A DNA stretch of 64,000 nt. It comes from Nostoc sp. 'Lobaria pulmonaria (5183) cyanobiont' (GTDB lineage: Bacteria; Cyanobacteriota; Cyanobacteriia; Cyanobacteriales; Nostocaceae). The position numbers and the translations under genes are program-made. The stretch is taken from the NCBI RefSeq assembly GCF_002949795.1, contig NZ_CP026692.1, forward strand, positions 2,663,501 through 2,727,500, in the 5' to 3' direction. The notes beneath the pieces are model-generated. The model saw only the letters and a list, made by a program, of their open reading frames with translations, did no database searches and had not been told where the DNA came from. Below, piece after piece: positions 41,099-50,494 of this stretch (position 1 is its first letter; each line of letters starts with the position of its first letter).

Positions 41099-41191
41099 AG
41101 TACAACATGGCGGAAATAAACATACCATTCCAAATGGTGTAAAAGCCCGGAATACAATTCTTTTGACTTTTGACTTCCGCATTGCGGTACT
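41099..41191. mobile_element. MITE (AGTAC ends), second full copy
   Basis: A 93-bp copy of the element at 16100-16206, same orientation, starting AGTACAACATGGCG and ending GCATTGCGGTACT. It has two TTTTGAC heptamers against four in the first copy, which accounts exactly for the 14-bp difference. It lies between genes and breaks nothing visible. Confidence 0.85.
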
Positions 41192-41331
41192 GCTACTGTA
41201 TATATCTATCTTTAGGCATAGAAAATTTTTATTCTAATTTCATTTTTTTATGAAAGGCTATAAATAGGGTGAACGGTAAGACATTTCAGACATTTATATA
41301 CCTTCATTGATCACAAGTGATTCCTAAAAAT

Positions 41332-43923
41332 ATGTTAGCCAGGGGTAAAATTCTCTGGTTGAGGCTTTCCCGTCAGCTGCTTCAACCCAGGCGGTTAGCT
41401 TTCGTGGAAGCTTGCCTGATTGGTCTAGTTTCTGGGTTAGCGGCAGTTCTATTAGGACAGACAGTGGATTGGGCAGGCGCATGGCGAGTGCATCTTTCTT
41501 ACCATTGGCCTGCCTACTTGGTGCTACCAGGTATTGGACTAGTAGGGGGACTTTTAGCTGGTTGGCTAGTAGAGCGCTTTGCACCGGAAGCATCAGGTAG
41601 TGGGATGTCTGAAGTCAAAGCCGTATTGGCTCGCGTGCCGATGCCATTAAATCTGCGGATTGCTTTGGTCAAGTTGATCAGCGCTACATTAGTGTTGGGT
41701 TCTGGAATGCCTTTAGGACGAGAAGGGCCGACTGTCCAAATTGGGGCAGCCTTGGCAAATCAACTTAGTAACTGGGCACCGACTTCACCAGAGCATCGTC
41801 GCCAACTGATTGCCGCCGGAGCCGGGGCTGGGTTAGCAGCAGCTTTTAATGCACCGATCGCAGGTGTGCTTTTTGTAGTGGAAGAATTACTCCAAGATGT
41901 GTCAGGTATTACTCTTGGGACTGCGATTTTGGCTTCTTTCATCGCTTCAGTCATTTCCCGGCTCTATGGTAGTCACAGCCTGGATCTGAATCATCTAAAT
42001 TTAGGTCTTCCCGATACAACTTTCTTCGCTCAGGAAATCCCTTTCTACTTGATTTTAGGAGTGCTGGCGGGACTTCTAGGCATTCTATTTAATAAAGGTA
42101 TTCTTGAGAGTCTAGCAATTAACCGCCGCCTGCTACACCTGAGTTTACCCTGGCGAATTGGAATCGCTGGGTTAGTCAGTGGTGCGGCGATCGCCTTTTT
42201 ACCTGCTACCTTTCGCGATCATGCTGGGCTGAGAGAAATTTTGCTTGTGGGTAGTGCTAATTGGTCATTTGCAGCGATCGCTCTTTTAGTTCAGTTTACC
42301 CTAATTATTTTTACCTACGGCTCTGGAGCGCCAGGGGGTTTACTAGTTCCCACTTTGGCCTTGGGAGCTGCCCTTGGTTACTTAGTGGGTGCTGTCGAAC
42401 ACAGTTTACTGGGAATGAGTGCTGCAACAGTCTATGCTCATGTCGGCATGGCTGCCTTTTTTAGCGCCGTCTCTAAGGTTCCAATTACAGCAGTCGTCAT
42501 TGTGTTTGAGATGACAACAGATTTCAATCTGGTGCTACCGCTAATGATTGCGTCTGTGGTTGCCTATTTAGTAGCAGAAAAAATCGATCCGCGATCGCTC
42601 TACGACCTTCTACTAGAGTGGAAAGGGATTCACATCACCAAAGAGCCTAGCACAGAGGGGTTTCTGGCACAACTGAGTGCCGTAGATGTGATGCAACGGC
42701 GTGTGGAAACTCTCTCTAGTCAAATGAGTACTGATGAAGCAGTACAGGCATTTTCCCACTCTAACCATCGCAACTTTCCAGTTTTAGAAAATGGTAAAGT
42801 TGTTGGTATTGTGACTCAGAAAGATTTAGTTAATATTGCTTCGCAACAGTCAGGCAAAGATACAACTGTTAGCGAGATTATGACACCAGAGCCAGTGACA
42901 GTAACTCCCATAGCAACACTGGCTCATGTACTGCATATACTCAATCGTTATCACCTCAGCTGCTTACCGGTTACAGAAGGTCGCAAGCTCATCGGAATTA
43001 TTACTCGTAGTGATATTATCCGTGTAGAAGCAGAGCGACTGAGTGGTAATAGCGAACAAATAGAACCGAAATCAGCACCTTCTTATGTGGTTTACCAAAC
43101 TCGCGCTCCAGCTACAGGCAAAGGAAGGTTATTAGTACCACTTTCACATCCTCAAACAGCCGAGACTTTACTAGACATGGCAGTTGCGATCGCCAAAGAT
43201 CGCAATTACGAAATAGAATGCCTCCAAGTGATTATCGTTGCGTCTGGCCGCATCCCATCGGAAACACCAGTGCAAATCAGCAAAAGTCTTCAACTTTTTC
43301 AACGGGCAATACTGTTAGGAGAAGAATGGCGGATTCCCGTTCATACCGAGATCCGAGTTGCCCATAATGTTGCTGGGGCAATTTTGGAGACTGTCAAAGC
43401 ACGACACATTGACATGGTGCTGATGGGATGGAAAGGCAGTACATCAACTCCTGGTAGAGTTTTTAGCCGAGTGGTGGATACGATAATTCGACAGGCTGCT
43501 TGTGATGTTATCTTGGCTAAATTGGATGATAAAAGATCCTTTGACCGTTGGTTGTTGCCAATGGCAGGCGGCCCTAACTCCAGCCAAGCAATTAAGTTAT
43601 TACCTGCTCTGGCTTCTTTAAGTACATCACCCCAAATCAAGCTATGTCAGGTTTTCCAGCCGACTAACTCGATTCCTGACACAACATTACTAGATAAATC
43701 TGTTAGCTTTCTGCAACGCCGAGTTAGTGGTAAAGTGGTGGCTACTCCCGTTTGTGCCAATTCTGTTTCTGAAGCTGTTCTTAATTGTGCCAAAGAAGAC
43801 AACAGTGATGTGATTGTTCTGGGAGCTAGCCGTGAAAGTCTACTGCAACAAGCGATTCATGGAAATATTGCCGAGAATATTTCTCGCAAGAGTAATTGTA
43901 CAGTGATTATGGTCAAAACTTAA
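41332..43923 (+). CDS. ClC-type chloride channel/antiporter with CBS pair and USP-like tail
   Basis: About 863 residues. The ClC membrane domain (about 20-420) has the GSGMSEVKAVL, GREGPTVQIG and GAPGGLLVPTLALG signatures. The Glu in GREGP is the gating glutamate, and the EE in FVVEELLQD corresponds to the proton-glutamate region of E. coli ClC, so H+/Cl- exchange is more likely than a simple channel. Two CBS domains follow (about 450-570). The last 280 residues form two universal-stress-like alpha/beta domains (LLVPLSHPQTAETLLDMAVAIAKD; DMVLMGWKGS). The start is an ATG at 41332; a GTG at 41317 is possible. The combination suggests nucleotide-controlled anion transport. Confidence 0.93.
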   Translation: MLARGKILWLRLSRQLLQPRRLAFVEACLIGLVSGLAAVLLGQTVDWAGAWRVHLSYHWPAYLVLPGIGLVGGLLAGWLVERFAPEASGSGMSEVKAVLARVPMPLNLRIALVKLISATLVLGSGMPLGREGPTVQIGAALANQLSNWAPTSPEHRRQLIAAGAGAGLAAAFNAPIAGVLFVVEELLQDVSGITLGTAILASFIASVISRLYGSHSLDLNHLNLGLPDTTFFAQEIPFYLILGVLAGLLGILFNKGILESLAINRRLLHLSLPWRIGIAGLVSGAAIAFLPATFRDHAGLREILLVGSANWSFAAIALLVQFTLIIFTYGSGAPGGLLVPTLALGAALGYLVGAVEHSLLGMSAATVYAHVGMAAFFSAVSKVPITAVVIVFEMTTDFNLVLPLMIASVVAYLVAEKIDPRSLYDLLLEWKGIHITKEPSTEGFLAQLSAVDVMQRRVETLSSQMSTDEAVQAFSHSNHRNFPVLENGKVVGIVTQKDLVNIASQQSGKDTTVSEIMTPEPVTVTPIATLAHVLHILNRYHLSCLPVTEGRKLIGIITRSDIIRVEAERLSGNSEQIEPKSAPSYVVYQTRAPATGKGRLLVPLSHPQTAETLLDMAVAIAKDRNYEIECLQVIIVASGRIPSETPVQISKSLQLFQRAILLGEEWRIPVHTEIRVAHNVAGAILETVKARHIDMVLMGWKGSTSTPGRVFSRVVDTIIRQAACDVILAKLDDKRSFDRWLLPMAGGPNSSQAIKLLPALASLSTSPQIKLCQVFQPTNSIPDTTLLDKSVSFLQRRVSGKVVATPVCANSVSEAVLNCAKEDNSDVIVLGASRESLLQQAIHGNIAENISRKSNCTVIMVKT

Positions 43924-44096
43924 TGTCGAATTACCCCCCTTAATCCCCCCGTTTATTGGGGGAAAACAAGAATATAGTTCCCTCCCCAATACATACGGGG
44001 AGGGTTAGGGTGGGGTAAAACCCTGGTTAATCACCTATTTCAGACTTGTGTATACACTGTAGCCTTGGTAAAAGGAGCGTTTGCTTTACTCAAAAA
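43924..44096. repeat. Hairpin-rich repeat related to the 35856 MITE
   Basis: It has CCCCCCTTAATCC / GGGGGA hairpins at 43936-43970, a second CCTCCCC / GGGGAGG hairpin, and a GACTTGTGTATACAC...GGAGCGTTTGCTTTACTCAAA segment (44043-44095) that closely follows the interior of the 35856 element (35928-35988). No clear ends or target duplication were seen, so this is likely a decayed relative. Confidence 0.6.
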
Positions 44097-44358
44097 TAAC
44101 AAATGCGATCGCCAAAATAACAAATGAGTTCGCCGAAATAACAAATGAGTTCGCCGAAATAACAAATGCAATCGCCAAAATAACAAATGCAATCGCCAAA
44201 ATAACAAATGCAATCGCCAAAATAACAAATGAGTTCGCCGAAATAACAAATGAGTTCGCCGAAATAACAAATGCGTTCGCCGAAATAACAAATGAGTTCG
44301 CCGAAATAACAAATGAGTTCGCCGAAATAACAAATGAGTTCGCCAAAGTAACAAATGC
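44093..44358. repeat. 21-bp tandem repeat array (12 full units)
   Basis: Twelve units of the form AATAACAAATGAGTTCGCCGA, varying at three positions (GAGTTCG, CAATCG, GCGTTCG). Translated, it gives a KITNEFA-like heptapeptide on the plus strand and also open frames on the minus strand, which explains several spurious frames. It ends in a GCGTAGGCATAGCCAGCCGC palindrome-type repeat (44356-44385). Confidence 0.95.
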
Positions 44359-44385
44359 GTAGGCATAGCCAGCCGCAGGCATCGC

Positions 44386-44645
44386 CATGATTGCAACAAT
44401 TTAGCTTTGTCACGCCAGCGTAACGCATCGCAAATCTTTGGTGGATGAAGTTTTTCCGACTTACGATCGCTCGATTTTGTAAACAATGCCAAAAATTGAT
44501 CGCAAGTATCATGACAGAGATAGCTAAAAACCAAATTTAGATATATGCGATCGCTTAAATCCGCAATATCCCAAACAGGGAACTGACAGATCGCCAAAAA
44601 ATGATGGTCTAGCATTTTTCTCTAATCAGTTAAGATCATCTTTTA
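44386..44645. other. Intergenic region, possible minus-strand gene remnant
   Basis: On the minus strand, an ATG at 44615 opens a frame starting MLDHHFLAICQFPVWDIADL, with ordinary composition for about 70 residues before it runs into the repeat array. It may be the start of a gene whose end was replaced by the repeats. I do not recognise it, so this is a low-confidence remark. Confidence 0.3.
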
Positions 44646-44760
44646 GGACTTACGCACAAGAGATCCCCCAACCCCCTTAAAAAGGGGGCTTTTAGCGTTC
44701 CCCCCTTTTTAAGGGGGGTTAGGGGGGATCTAGGTTTCAGGTTTTCAATGCGTAAGTCCT
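44646..44760. mobile_element. MITE with GGACTTACGCA ends and TA target duplication
   Basis: GGACTTACGCA at the left and TGCGTAAGTCC at the right are perfect 11-bp inverted repeats, flanked by TA on both sides (44644-44645, 44761-44762). Inside are long CCCCCTTAAAAAGGGGG and CCCCCCTTTTTAAGGGGGG hairpins. It ends 43 bp before the ROCO gene's start codon. Confidence 0.9.
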
Positions 44761-44803
44761 ATCTTTATCAATCTTCTTTCCTTTTACCCTTATCCTTGGA
44801 ATT

Positions 44804-47800
44804 ATGACGCAGGATGAGTTATTGGTACTGATAGATCGCGCCGTGGCTGAGGGTTGGCAAGAGTTAGACTTGTCTGGACAGGAATTGACTGAGTTACCTG
44901 TAGAAATTGGTAAGTTGCAGCAGCTTGAGTCTTTGATTTTGGGAAAGAAGGTTGAAGGTTATGAAGAAGTAGGAGGCCGCCTTCTCCAAAAAGTTTCAGG
45001 CAACAATTTAAAAACGCTTCCACTCGAACTATTGGGTTTGCCTAATTTGCGTAAGTTGGATATTAGTGGCAATCCTTTAGAGAGCATTCCCGATGTGGTA
45101 ACGCAAATACTACATTTAGAGAAACTTATCTTAATTCGAGTAGAGCTAACTGAAATACCTGATGCAATCGCTAATTTAACTAATCTGAGGGAGCTTGTCC
45201 TCAGTGGCAACCAAATAACCCAGATTCCAGAGGCGATCGCTAAATTAACCAACCTAACGCAGCTTGACCTCTTTTCCAACCAAATAACCCAGATTCCAGA
45301 GGCGCTCGCTAATTTAACTAACCTGACGCAGCTTGACCTCAGTTACAACCAAATAACCCAGATTCCAGAGGCGATCACTAATTTAACCAATCTGAGGGAG
45401 CTTCACCTCAATGACAACCAAATAACCCAGATTCCAGAGGCGATCGCTAAATTAACCAATCTGACGCAGCTTCACCTCTCTTCCAACCAAATAACCCAGA
45501 TTCCAGAGACGATCGCTAATTTAACCAATCTGACGCAGCTTATCCTCAGTTACAACCAAATAACCCAGATTCCAGAGGCGCTTGCTAAATTAACCAATCT
45601 GACGCAGCTTCACCTCAATGACAACCAAATAACCCAGATTTCAGAGGCGATCACTAATTTAACCAATCTGACGCAGCTTCACCTCTATAGCAACCAAATT
45701 ACCGAGATTCCAGAGGCGATCGCTAATTTAACCAATCTGACGCAGCTTGACCTCAGATACACCAAAATAACCGAGATTTCAGCGATCGCTAATTTAACCA
45801 ATCTGAGGGAGCTTGACCTCAGTTACAACCAAATAACCGAGATTCCAGCGATCGCTAATTTAACCAATCTGAGGGAGCTTCACCTCAATGACAACAAAAT
45901 AACCCAGATTCCAGAGGCGATCGCTAATTTAACCAATCTGACGCTGCTTCACCTCTATAGCAACAAAATAACCGAGATTCCAGCGATCGCTAATTTAACC
46001 AATCTGACGCAGCTTCACCTCAGATACAACAAAATAACCGAGATTCCAGCGATCGCTAATTTAACCAATCTGACGCAGCTTGACCTCAGTTACAACCAAA
46101 TAACCAAGATTCCAGCGATCGCTAATTTAACCAATCTGAGGGAGCTTCACCTCAATGACAACAAAATAACCCAGATTCCAGAGGCGATCGCTAATTTAAC
46201 CAATCTGACGCTGCTTCACCTCTATAGCAACCAAATAACCGAGATTCCAGCGATCGCTAATTTAACCAATCTGACGCAGCTTGACCTCAGTTACAACCAA
46301 ATAACCGAGATTCCAGAGGCGATCGCTAAATTAACCAATCTGACGCAGCTTCACCTCAATGACAACAAAATAACCCAGATTCCAGAGGCGATCGCTAATT
46401 TAACCAATCTGAGGGAGCTTGACCTCTATAGCAACCAAATTACCGAGATTCCAGCGATCGCTAATTTAACCAATCTGACGCACCTTGACCTCAGATACAA
46501 CAAAATAACCGAGATTCCCATAGAAATTCTTAATTCAAAAAATGCAAAAGAGATTTTTAATTACTTGAGGCAAATTCGCACAAGTGAAACTCGACCATTA
46601 CACGAAGCCAAACTGTTGCTCATCGGACAAGGTAGCGTCGGTAAAACATCCCTTATCGAGCGACTAATCCGCGATAAATACGATCAAAATCAATCCCAAA
46701 CCGACGGACTCAATGTGGAAACTTGGAATGTGCAGGTCAATAGCAAAGACATCCGCCTGAATGTTTGGGACTTTGGCGGACAGGAAATTTATCATGCCAC
46801 CCATCAGTTTTTTCTGACTAAACGCAGCCTCTATCTGCTCGTTTGTAATTGTCGCACCAGCGAAGAAGAAAACCGCATCGAATATTGGCTGAAACTAATC
46901 GAAAGCTTCGGCGGAAAGTCCCCCGTGATTATCGTTGGCAACAAAAAAGACGAACAACCCTTCGACATCAACCGCAAAGCATTACGCGAAAAATATCCTA
47001 ACATCCAAGACATTATCGAAACCTCTTGCCAAGACAATATCGGCATTGATGAACTTCGCACCGCAATTTTGCAGCAAGTCGCCAACCTCAAAGAAGTCTA
47101 CGACCTTCTACCCCTGACATGGTTTGAGGTTAAACAACAACTCGAATCCATGCCCCAAGACTTCATCAGCTACGATGACTATATCTGTATCTGCTACGAA
47201 AACAAGATTCGCGAACAACAAAACCGTGAGCAACTCATCGACTTGCTGCATCGACTCGGCTTAGTTCTCAACTTCCGCGATCATCCCATCCTCAAAGATA
47301 CCAACGTCCTCAAACCCAACTGGGTGACAGAAGGCATTTACGCGCTCCTGAGCGATGAAAACCTCAAAACTAAAACCAAAGGCATTTTCACCCCCGCCGA
47401 TCTCACCCGCATTCTCGATCCAGAACGCTACCCCACCAAGCGTCACAGTTATCTGATTGGGTTGATGAAAGAATTTGAGCTTTGCTTTGCACTAGAATGT
47501 TATCCACCACAATTTCTGATTGCAGGACTTTTGCCTAAAGACCAACCAGACGAAACAGAACTCGACGACGAAACCCTGGAATTTCAATACCATTATAAAG
47601 TTCTCCCCGAAAGCATCATTTCCCGCTTCATCGTTAACACCCACGAAAAAATTCATAACCAAATCTATTGGCGCAGTGGCGTAATGCTGCAATATCAAGA
47701 AAACAACGAACCCTACAACATTGCTCGGATCAAAGCCGATCCCGAAGACAAAAAAATCTTCATCACCATTAGCGGACGCAAAGAAACCCGCCGCTTATTT

Positions 47801-48505
47801 CTCGGCATCCTCCGCGATGTCTTCCAAAAAATCCACAAAAGTCTTCCCAATCTCGAAATCACCGAATGGGTTCCCGTCCCCAACCATCCCAATCATCCGC
47901 CCCTTGACTACCAAGAACTTCTCGGACTTGAGGCAATGAGTGAAAGCACAATCACCATCGGCAAACTAAAATTAAAACTCGATTTGCGTCAACTTTTAGA
48001 TGGCTATGAATCACTGGAATCGCGTCAGAAAATACAAAAAGGCGATCCAGAAAGCGATCGCTTCACAATTGTCAACAAGATTTACAATAACAACCACCAA
48101 GGAGAATATAAACCCATGACAGAAAACACAAACAACCTTCAAGGCGCAAACATCGCCAACTTTGCCAACGAAGTCAAAGACAACGCCAGACAGCAAGCCT
48201 CTAATTTCAACCAAACAAGCGGCGCAAACATCAGCGAAATTCTGCAACTGATCGGCAACCTGCGCCAAACTGCTGCCCAATTCCCACCAGCTATCCGCGA
48301 CGACATCACCATTGAGATTGATGATGTAGAAGAAGAAATTAAAAAGCCAGAAAAAAAACGCAATTTACCCAAACTCAAAAAGCGTCTATTAGCTATACTA
48401 ACTGCTGCTACTGTAGTCGCTGCCCCGATCGCAGGTATGACAGACTTTGCAAACAATGTTATGGAAATAGGGAGCAAATTAAATATCGAACTACCGCTTC
48501 CCTAA
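44804..48505 (+). CDS. ROCO protein: leucine-rich repeats, Roc GTPase, COR domain, C-terminal membrane helix
   Basis: A 1233-residue protein. An N-terminal LRR solenoid has 20 near-identical units (I-P-E-A-I-A-N-L-T-N-L-T-Q-L-x-L-x-x-N-x-I-T-E/Q), thirteen of 23 and seven of 22 residues. The Roc domain starts near 600, with P-loop GQGSVGKTS, G3 DFGGQE and G4 NKKD. The COR domain follows (PLTWFEVKQQLES, CICYENKIREQQ, ILKDTNVLKPNWVTEGIYALL). A hydrophobic C-terminal segment (LLAILTAATVVAAPIAG) suggests membrane attachment. Bacterial ROCO proteins are dimeric GTPases related to human LRRK2; their roles are mostly unknown. Each LRR carries a HIP1 octamer at the same place, so the array may be prone to recombination. 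A MITE lies just upstream. Confidence 0.95.
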   Translation: MTQDELLVLIDRAVAEGWQELDLSGQELTELPVEIGKLQQLESLILGKKVEGYEEVGGRLLQKVSGNNLKTLPLELLGLPNLRKLDISGNPLESIPDVVTQILHLEKLILIRVELTEIPDAIANLTNLRELVLSGNQITQIPEAIAKLTNLTQLDLFSNQITQIPEALANLTNLTQLDLSYNQITQIPEAITNLTNLRELHLNDNQITQIPEAIAKLTNLTQLHLSSNQITQIPETIANLTNLTQLILSYNQITQIPEALAKLTNLTQLHLNDNQITQISEAITNLTNLTQLHLYSNQITEIPEAIANLTNLTQLDLRYTKITEISAIANLTNLRELDLSYNQITEIPAIANLTNLRELHLNDNKITQIPEAIANLTNLTLLHLYSNKITEIPAIANLTNLTQLHLRYNKITEIPAIANLTNLTQLDLSYNQITKIPAIANLTNLRELHLNDNKITQIPEAIANLTNLTLLHLYSNQITEIPAIANLTNLTQLDLSYNQITEIPEAIAKLTNLTQLHLNDNKITQIPEAIANLTNLRELDLYSNQITEIPAIANLTNLTHLDLRYNKITEIPIEILNSKNAKEIFNYLRQIRTSETRPLHEAKLLLIGQGSVGKTSLIERLIRDKYDQNQSQTDGLNVETWNVQVNSKDIRLNVWDFGGQEIYHATHQFFLTKRSLYLLVCNCRTSEEENRIEYWLKLIESFGGKSPVIIVGNKKDEQPFDINRKALREKYPNIQDIIETSCQDNIGIDELRTAILQQVANLKEVYDLLPLTWFEVKQQLESMPQDFISYDDYICICYENKIREQQNREQLIDLLHRLGLVLNFRDHPILKDTNVLKPNWVTEGIYALLSDENLKTKTKGIFTPADLTRILDPERYPTKRHSYLIGLMKEFELCFALECYPPQFLIAGLLPKDQPDETELDDETLEFQYHYKVLPESIISRFIVNTHEKIHNQIYWRSGVMLQYQENNEPYNIARIKADPEDKKIFITISGRKETRRLFLGILRDVFQKIHKSLPNLEITEWVPVPNHPNHPPLDYQELLGLEAMSESTITIGKLKLKLDLRQLLDGYESLESRQKIQKGDPESDRFTIVNKIYNNNHQGEYKPMTENTNNLQGANIANFANEVKDNARQQASNFNQTSGANISEILQLIGNLRQTAAQFPPAIRDDITIEIDDVEEEIKKPEKKRNLPKLKKRLLAILTAATVVAAPIAGMTDFANNVMEIGSKLNIELPLP

Positions 48506-48654
48506 TCAATAACAGAGGCGGCGAATCCAGTTAATTACTATATCCGCTTTCACCGTGATTTTTGGAAATAAATGTTGCTATTTGCAAATCTGCGCCAGCC
48601 AAATAACCATCTGTTGTAACAATATAAATATAGTTGTTGAAAAACTGCAAAAGA

Positions 48655-48750
48655 TTACAGCAGTTTTCATGTATTTGAACCACATCTGTTGTAGCGGCGC
48701 GTGGCCTTGCGCCCCTACCGCGTGGTCTATTTACCTGAAAATAGCTGTAA
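48655..48750 (+). mobile_element. MITE with TTACAGC ends, forward copy
   Basis: TTACAGCAGTTTTCA and TGAAAATAGCTGTAA are imperfect inverted ends. The interior CGCCCCTACCGCGTGGTCTA matches the copy at 35084-35169 on the other strand. No clear target duplication was seen. Confidence 0.82.
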
Positions 48751-48767
48751 AACCAAGGCTCCTTAAT

Positions 48768-49136
48768 TCACAAAGCCTGAATATCCATTTGTCGGATTAA
48801 TCCATTCTCGATAGTGTAAATATGCTGAACCATTTGCTCGTGTATCAACTTTCCATCTAGATCCTGCACTACTTGATGAACATGAACCACTATCCGCCCG
48901 CTTTCATCAAGTTGAAAACCTTGAGGTTCAACATGAGGATCGATTAAGCTCCACTGGCGAGTCCAATAATCACGCACCGCCGCATGGCCGCGAACATATC
49001 CGCCTTCCATACCATTCGCCCATTCCACATCAGAGTGCATCAAGGCGATAACGGAATCAATATGACGGGCGTTGAAGGCAGCATAGGCTTTTATCAGTAA
49101 ATCCTGCTGTATTTGAGTTGGGGTTTGCCGCTCCAT
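48768..49136 (-). CDS. NTF2-like (SnoaL-type) protein
   Basis: A 122-residue protein. The fold pattern AYAAFNARHIDSVIALMHSDVEW, YVRGHAAVRDYWTRQW, and IVVHVHQVVQDLDGKLIHEQMVQHIYTIENGLIRQMDI is typical of the NTF2-like superfamily, which contains small enzymes and ligand-binding proteins. The ATG at 49136 (MERQTPTQIQQDL) is preferred; a frame reaching 49247 would add 37 residues with no family match. No signal peptide. The substrate or ligand cannot be told. Confidence 0.85.
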   Translation of the reverse strand: MERQTPTQIQQDLLIKAYAAFNARHIDSVIALMHSDVEWANGMEGGYVRGHAAVRDYWTRQWSLIDPHVEPQGFQLDESGRIVVHVHQVVQDLDGKLIHEQMVQHIYTIENGLIRQMDIQAL

Positions 49137-49323
49137 TGTTTTGTTTTCTATCGCTTTGATAAACTTATAGGACTTATGCATGAACCTGAATTTACCACCA
49201 CTTTGAGTTTTTGCATACGTGGAGATCGCACATTTATCTGTTAACAAATCCTAAAAGTGCTTTGATAGTTTTTCCACAGGATGATTAAGATATAGGTATT
49301 TGACCTGACAGGTGTCGATACTC

Positions 49324-50301
49324 ATGGTGCAAGACCAGATTTTGCTGAATGATTGGCATGTAATAGCGCGATCGCAAGACCTCCAACCTGGAACAGTCCT
49401 GCAAAAGCGCTTATTAGGCTCAAACATAGTGCTTTGGCATAATGGCGACAAAGTTTTAGCTTGGCAAGACGTTTGCCCTCATCGTGGTGCTCGTCTTTCT
49501 CTAGGATATGTTAATAAAGAGACTCTTGTTTGTCCTTACCACGGTTTAGCCTTTAATAGCGAGGGAAAATGTGTACTAGTTCCGGCTAATCCCGAACAAT
49601 CGCCCCCCACACAAGCTTGTGTTAAAACTTACCAAGTTCAAGAACGTTACGATCTGCTGTGGGTTTGTTTAGGGACACCAAAACAAGACATAGCTCCGTT
49701 TTCTGAATGGTACGATCCGGTGTATCAAAAGATTTTCTGTGGCCCTTACTACTATCACTCTAGCCCTTTGCGGGTGCTAGAAAATTTCATCGATCCGGCA
49801 CACTTCCCAATTATGCATTCGGGATTATTTGCCCACGCCAGTCGCCCTGAGTTGACGCACTATGAATTAGAGCCTCTTCCAGATGGGATTAGTTTCAAAT
49901 GTGGTTTGTGGGAACTAGATTTTAATTCCGGTAATCCTCTATCAGCACCACTGATTTTCAACACTTACGATTACCGCATTTTCCGTCCGCTAGTGGCATA
50001 CTTTAAACTTGGACCTGGAGATCATCGTTTAAATATCTTTTATACAATTACACCAGTTGATGAAGATGAGTGCGTGGTGCAATATTGGTTAATGGTAAAC
50101 AGTGTCCGTGAAGTAAAAGTGGAAGTGTATCTAGATATTCAAAATCAAGTTGCTAGTCAAGATATTGCCATTGTCGAGTCGCAGCAACCCCGACGCTTAC
50201 CTTTGGATTTGCAAGCAGAAGTACATTTACCGAGCGATCGCTATTCTATAGCATACCGGAAGTGGCTCAAACAACAGGGTGTTACTTTCGGCACTATTTA
50301 G
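49324..50301 (+). CDS. Rieske-type aromatic ring-hydroxylating oxygenase (pheophorbide/CAO-like)
   Basis: A 325-residue oxygenase. The Rieske [2Fe-2S] ligands are Cys51 and His53 (CPHRGARL) and Cys70 and His73 (CPYHGLAF). The mononuclear iron site reads ENFIDPAHFPIMHSG, with the two His and an Asp as expected. Relatives in cyanobacteria include oxygenases related to pheophorbide a oxygenase, vanillate demethylase and chlorophyll-modifying enzymes. The ATG at 49324 is preferred over a GTG at 49312. A partner reductase is not in the window. The substrate is not known. Confidence 0.92.
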   Translation: MVQDQILLNDWHVIARSQDLQPGTVLQKRLLGSNIVLWHNGDKVLAWQDVCPHRGARLSLGYVNKETLVCPYHGLAFNSEGKCVLVPANPEQSPPTQACVKTYQVQERYDLLWVCLGTPKQDIAPFSEWYDPVYQKIFCGPYYYHSSPLRVLENFIDPAHFPIMHSGLFAHASRPELTHYELEPLPDGISFKCGLWELDFNSGNPLSAPLIFNTYDYRIFRPLVAYFKLGPGDHRLNIFYTITPVDEDECVVQYWLMVNSVREVKVEVYLDIQNQVASQDIAIVESQQPRRLPLDLQAEVHLPSDRYSIAYRKWLKQQGVTFGTI

Positions 50302-50387
50302 AACTTGGCGATGCTTGTCATTATGATTAAGAAAAAAGATTTAGATAAAATTGGTTTAGAAGCTAACTCCCTTAAAGAGTTTAAAAA

Positions 50388-50419
50388 ACGGTAGATTGTT
50401 AACTGCTCTACCGTTTTTT
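50388..50419 (+). terminator. Rho-independent terminator after the Rieske oxygenase
   Basis: ACGGTAGA (50388-50395) pairs with TCTACCGT (50407-50414), followed by TTTTT, and preceded by AAAAA so it could work on both strands. A possible 23-codon peptide (50323-50394) overlaps its left arm and I do not trust it. Confidence 0.85.
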
Positions 50420-50494
50420 ATGTATATTGAATGCGGTAATCAAAAGTCAAGTGATATTTTTCCTAGCTTTATTGTCTTGGTGAATTTTTGGTAT

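Noticed and set aside
44040..44615. Several long frames on both strands (HLLFRRT and ITNEFAE repeats)
   Set aside because: They lie mainly inside the 21-bp array. Only the first 70 residues of the minus-strand frame have ordinary composition, and these are noted as a possible remnant.
49167..49180. TAGGACTTATGCA, similar to one end of the 44646 MITE
   Set aside because: No matching right end or target duplication was found nearby, so it cannot be called an element.
50323..50394. 23-codon peptide MIKKKDLDKIGLEANS...
   Set aside because: It is short, overlaps the left arm of a terminator, and has no supporting context.
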